NCBI GenBank assembly: GCA_903932695.1
Contig: CAIZGZ010000211.1
Coordinates: 1 to 6,137 of the forward strand
Source of the DNA: an uncultured Actinomycetes bacterium
GTDB taxonomy: Bacteria > Actinomycetota > Actinomycetes > Nanopelagicales > Nanopelagicaceae
Reading direction: 5' to 3'
Length of the DNA stretch: 6,137 nucleotides
In this document: positions 5,626 to 6,137 of the stretch, in pieces
Layout of the letters: each line of letters begins with the position of its first letter
Position numbering within the stretch: the first letter of the stretch is position 1
Translations under genes and position numbers: made by a program
Notes under the pieces: model-generated
Told to the model about the DNA's origin: nothing
What the model saw: only the letters and a program-made list of their open reading frames with translations
Database searches by the model: none

Positions 5626-6137
5626 CTAGTGGACTTCTGAGGCGGTATCAGCGGTACGCAAAAACGCTAGGAAAAGTAGAACCCAACTGATAAGCGCTGT
5701 CACAACAATTATCTCTTCTGCTTTACGCGGAGTTAGCGGAATCAGCACAGCACAAAAAGCATAAAAACCAGTGAGAGCCCAGAGCGCAACTACCGCGATC
5801 GGCCGAGAGACACCTGCACGAATTAAGCGGTGTGAGAGATGATCTTTTCCACCTTGGAAAGGTGAGACGCCTCGACGCAACCGCGATAAGACCGCAACCG
5901 AAGTATCCATAATAGGGACGGCGAGTAGTAGTAGCGGAGTCGTTAGCGCAGTCCAGCGAGTATGAGCAGTCGGCTCTAATCGAATCGTCAACGTTGCAAT
6001 CAAGATGCCGAGAAATAACGCACCAGCATCGCCCATATAGATACGGGCCGGAGATTTATTCCACAAGAGAAATCCAATAGTTGCGCCAGCTAATACCGAC
6101 GAGAGCGCAGTAACAAAGTATTGGTGGCCATTAAACC
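5626..6137 (-). CDS. MraY/WecA-family polyprenyl-phosphate sugar-1-phosphate transferase (5'-truncated)
   Basis: The last 169 residues are present; the N-terminus lies beyond the right edge. A TTG at 6066 could be taken as a start, but the frame stays open to the edge and the extra residues (N-G-H-Q-Y-F ... G-F-L, 2-23) match the family helix before the catalytic loop, so the gene continues. Family members transfer a sugar-1-phosphate, commonly GlcNAc-1-P, from a UDP-sugar to undecaprenyl or decaprenyl phosphate at the inner membrane face, starting a wall glycopolymer. Visible motifs are N-K-S-P-A-R-I-Y-M-G-D-A-G (26-38) with catalytic-loop Asp36, P-I-M-D-T (74-78) with Asp77, and D-H-L-S-H-R-L (98-104), the histidine motif of WecA/TagO-type enzymes. 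Hydrophobic helices lie between and after these. The exact sugar and lipid cannot be read from this part, so no symbol is assigned. Confidence 0.92.
   Translation of the reverse strand, partial: FNGHQYFVTALSSVLAGATIGFLLWNKSPARIYMGDAGALFLGILIATLTIRLEPTAHTRWTALTTPLLLLAVPIMDTSVAVLSRLRRGVSPFQGGKDHLSHRLIRAGVSRPIAVVALWALTGFYAFCAVLIPLTPRKAEEIIVVTALISWVLLFLAFLRTADTASEVH

Overview
The window reads as part of a moderate-GC actinobacterial chromosome. GC looks close to half by eye; I did not count it. Three things point to Actinomycetota: a SigE-type ECF sigma factor, an MraY/WecA-family enzyme with the DHxSHRL form of its histidine motif, and secreted proteins ending in a C-x15-C-P-x-G-Y tail, which I recall from freshwater actinobacteria of the acI/Nanopelagicales kind. 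The lineage is an inference and could be wrong at genus or family level.

All six genes lie on the minus strand, so transcription runs from high to low coordinates. In that order they are: (1) the 3' part of a polyprenyl-phosphate sugar-1-phosphate transferase (5626-6137, cut by the window edge); (2) an ECF sigma factor (5003-5611), 14 nt downstream; (3) a single-pass membrane protein (4341-5003) whose start codon overlaps the sigma stop by one base, best read as the cognate anti-sigma factor; (4) a 403-residue secreted protein (3094-4305); (5) after a 138-nt gap, a 676-residue secreted protein (925-2955); (6) after 20 nt, a third secreted protein (1-904) that runs off the left edge.

The three secreted proteins are diverged paralogues. 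Each has a Sec signal peptide, a C-x7-C module and a beta-rich region with an N-L-D-P-N motif. The two complete ones also share a C-x43-C module and the cysteine-containing C-terminal tail. The second carries an extra region of roughly 250 residues that includes a Pro/Ser/Thr/Ala-rich linker.

The simplest reading is an envelope-stress or surface-remodelling locus: an ECF sigma/anti-sigma pair placed directly upstream of a tandem family of exported proteins, next to a gene for the first step of a cell-wall glycopolymer. I do not recognise a characterised function for the secreted proteins. No RNA genes, mobile elements, CRISPR arrays or convincing rho-independent terminators were seen. The only non-coding stretch above 40 nt is the gap at 2956-3093.
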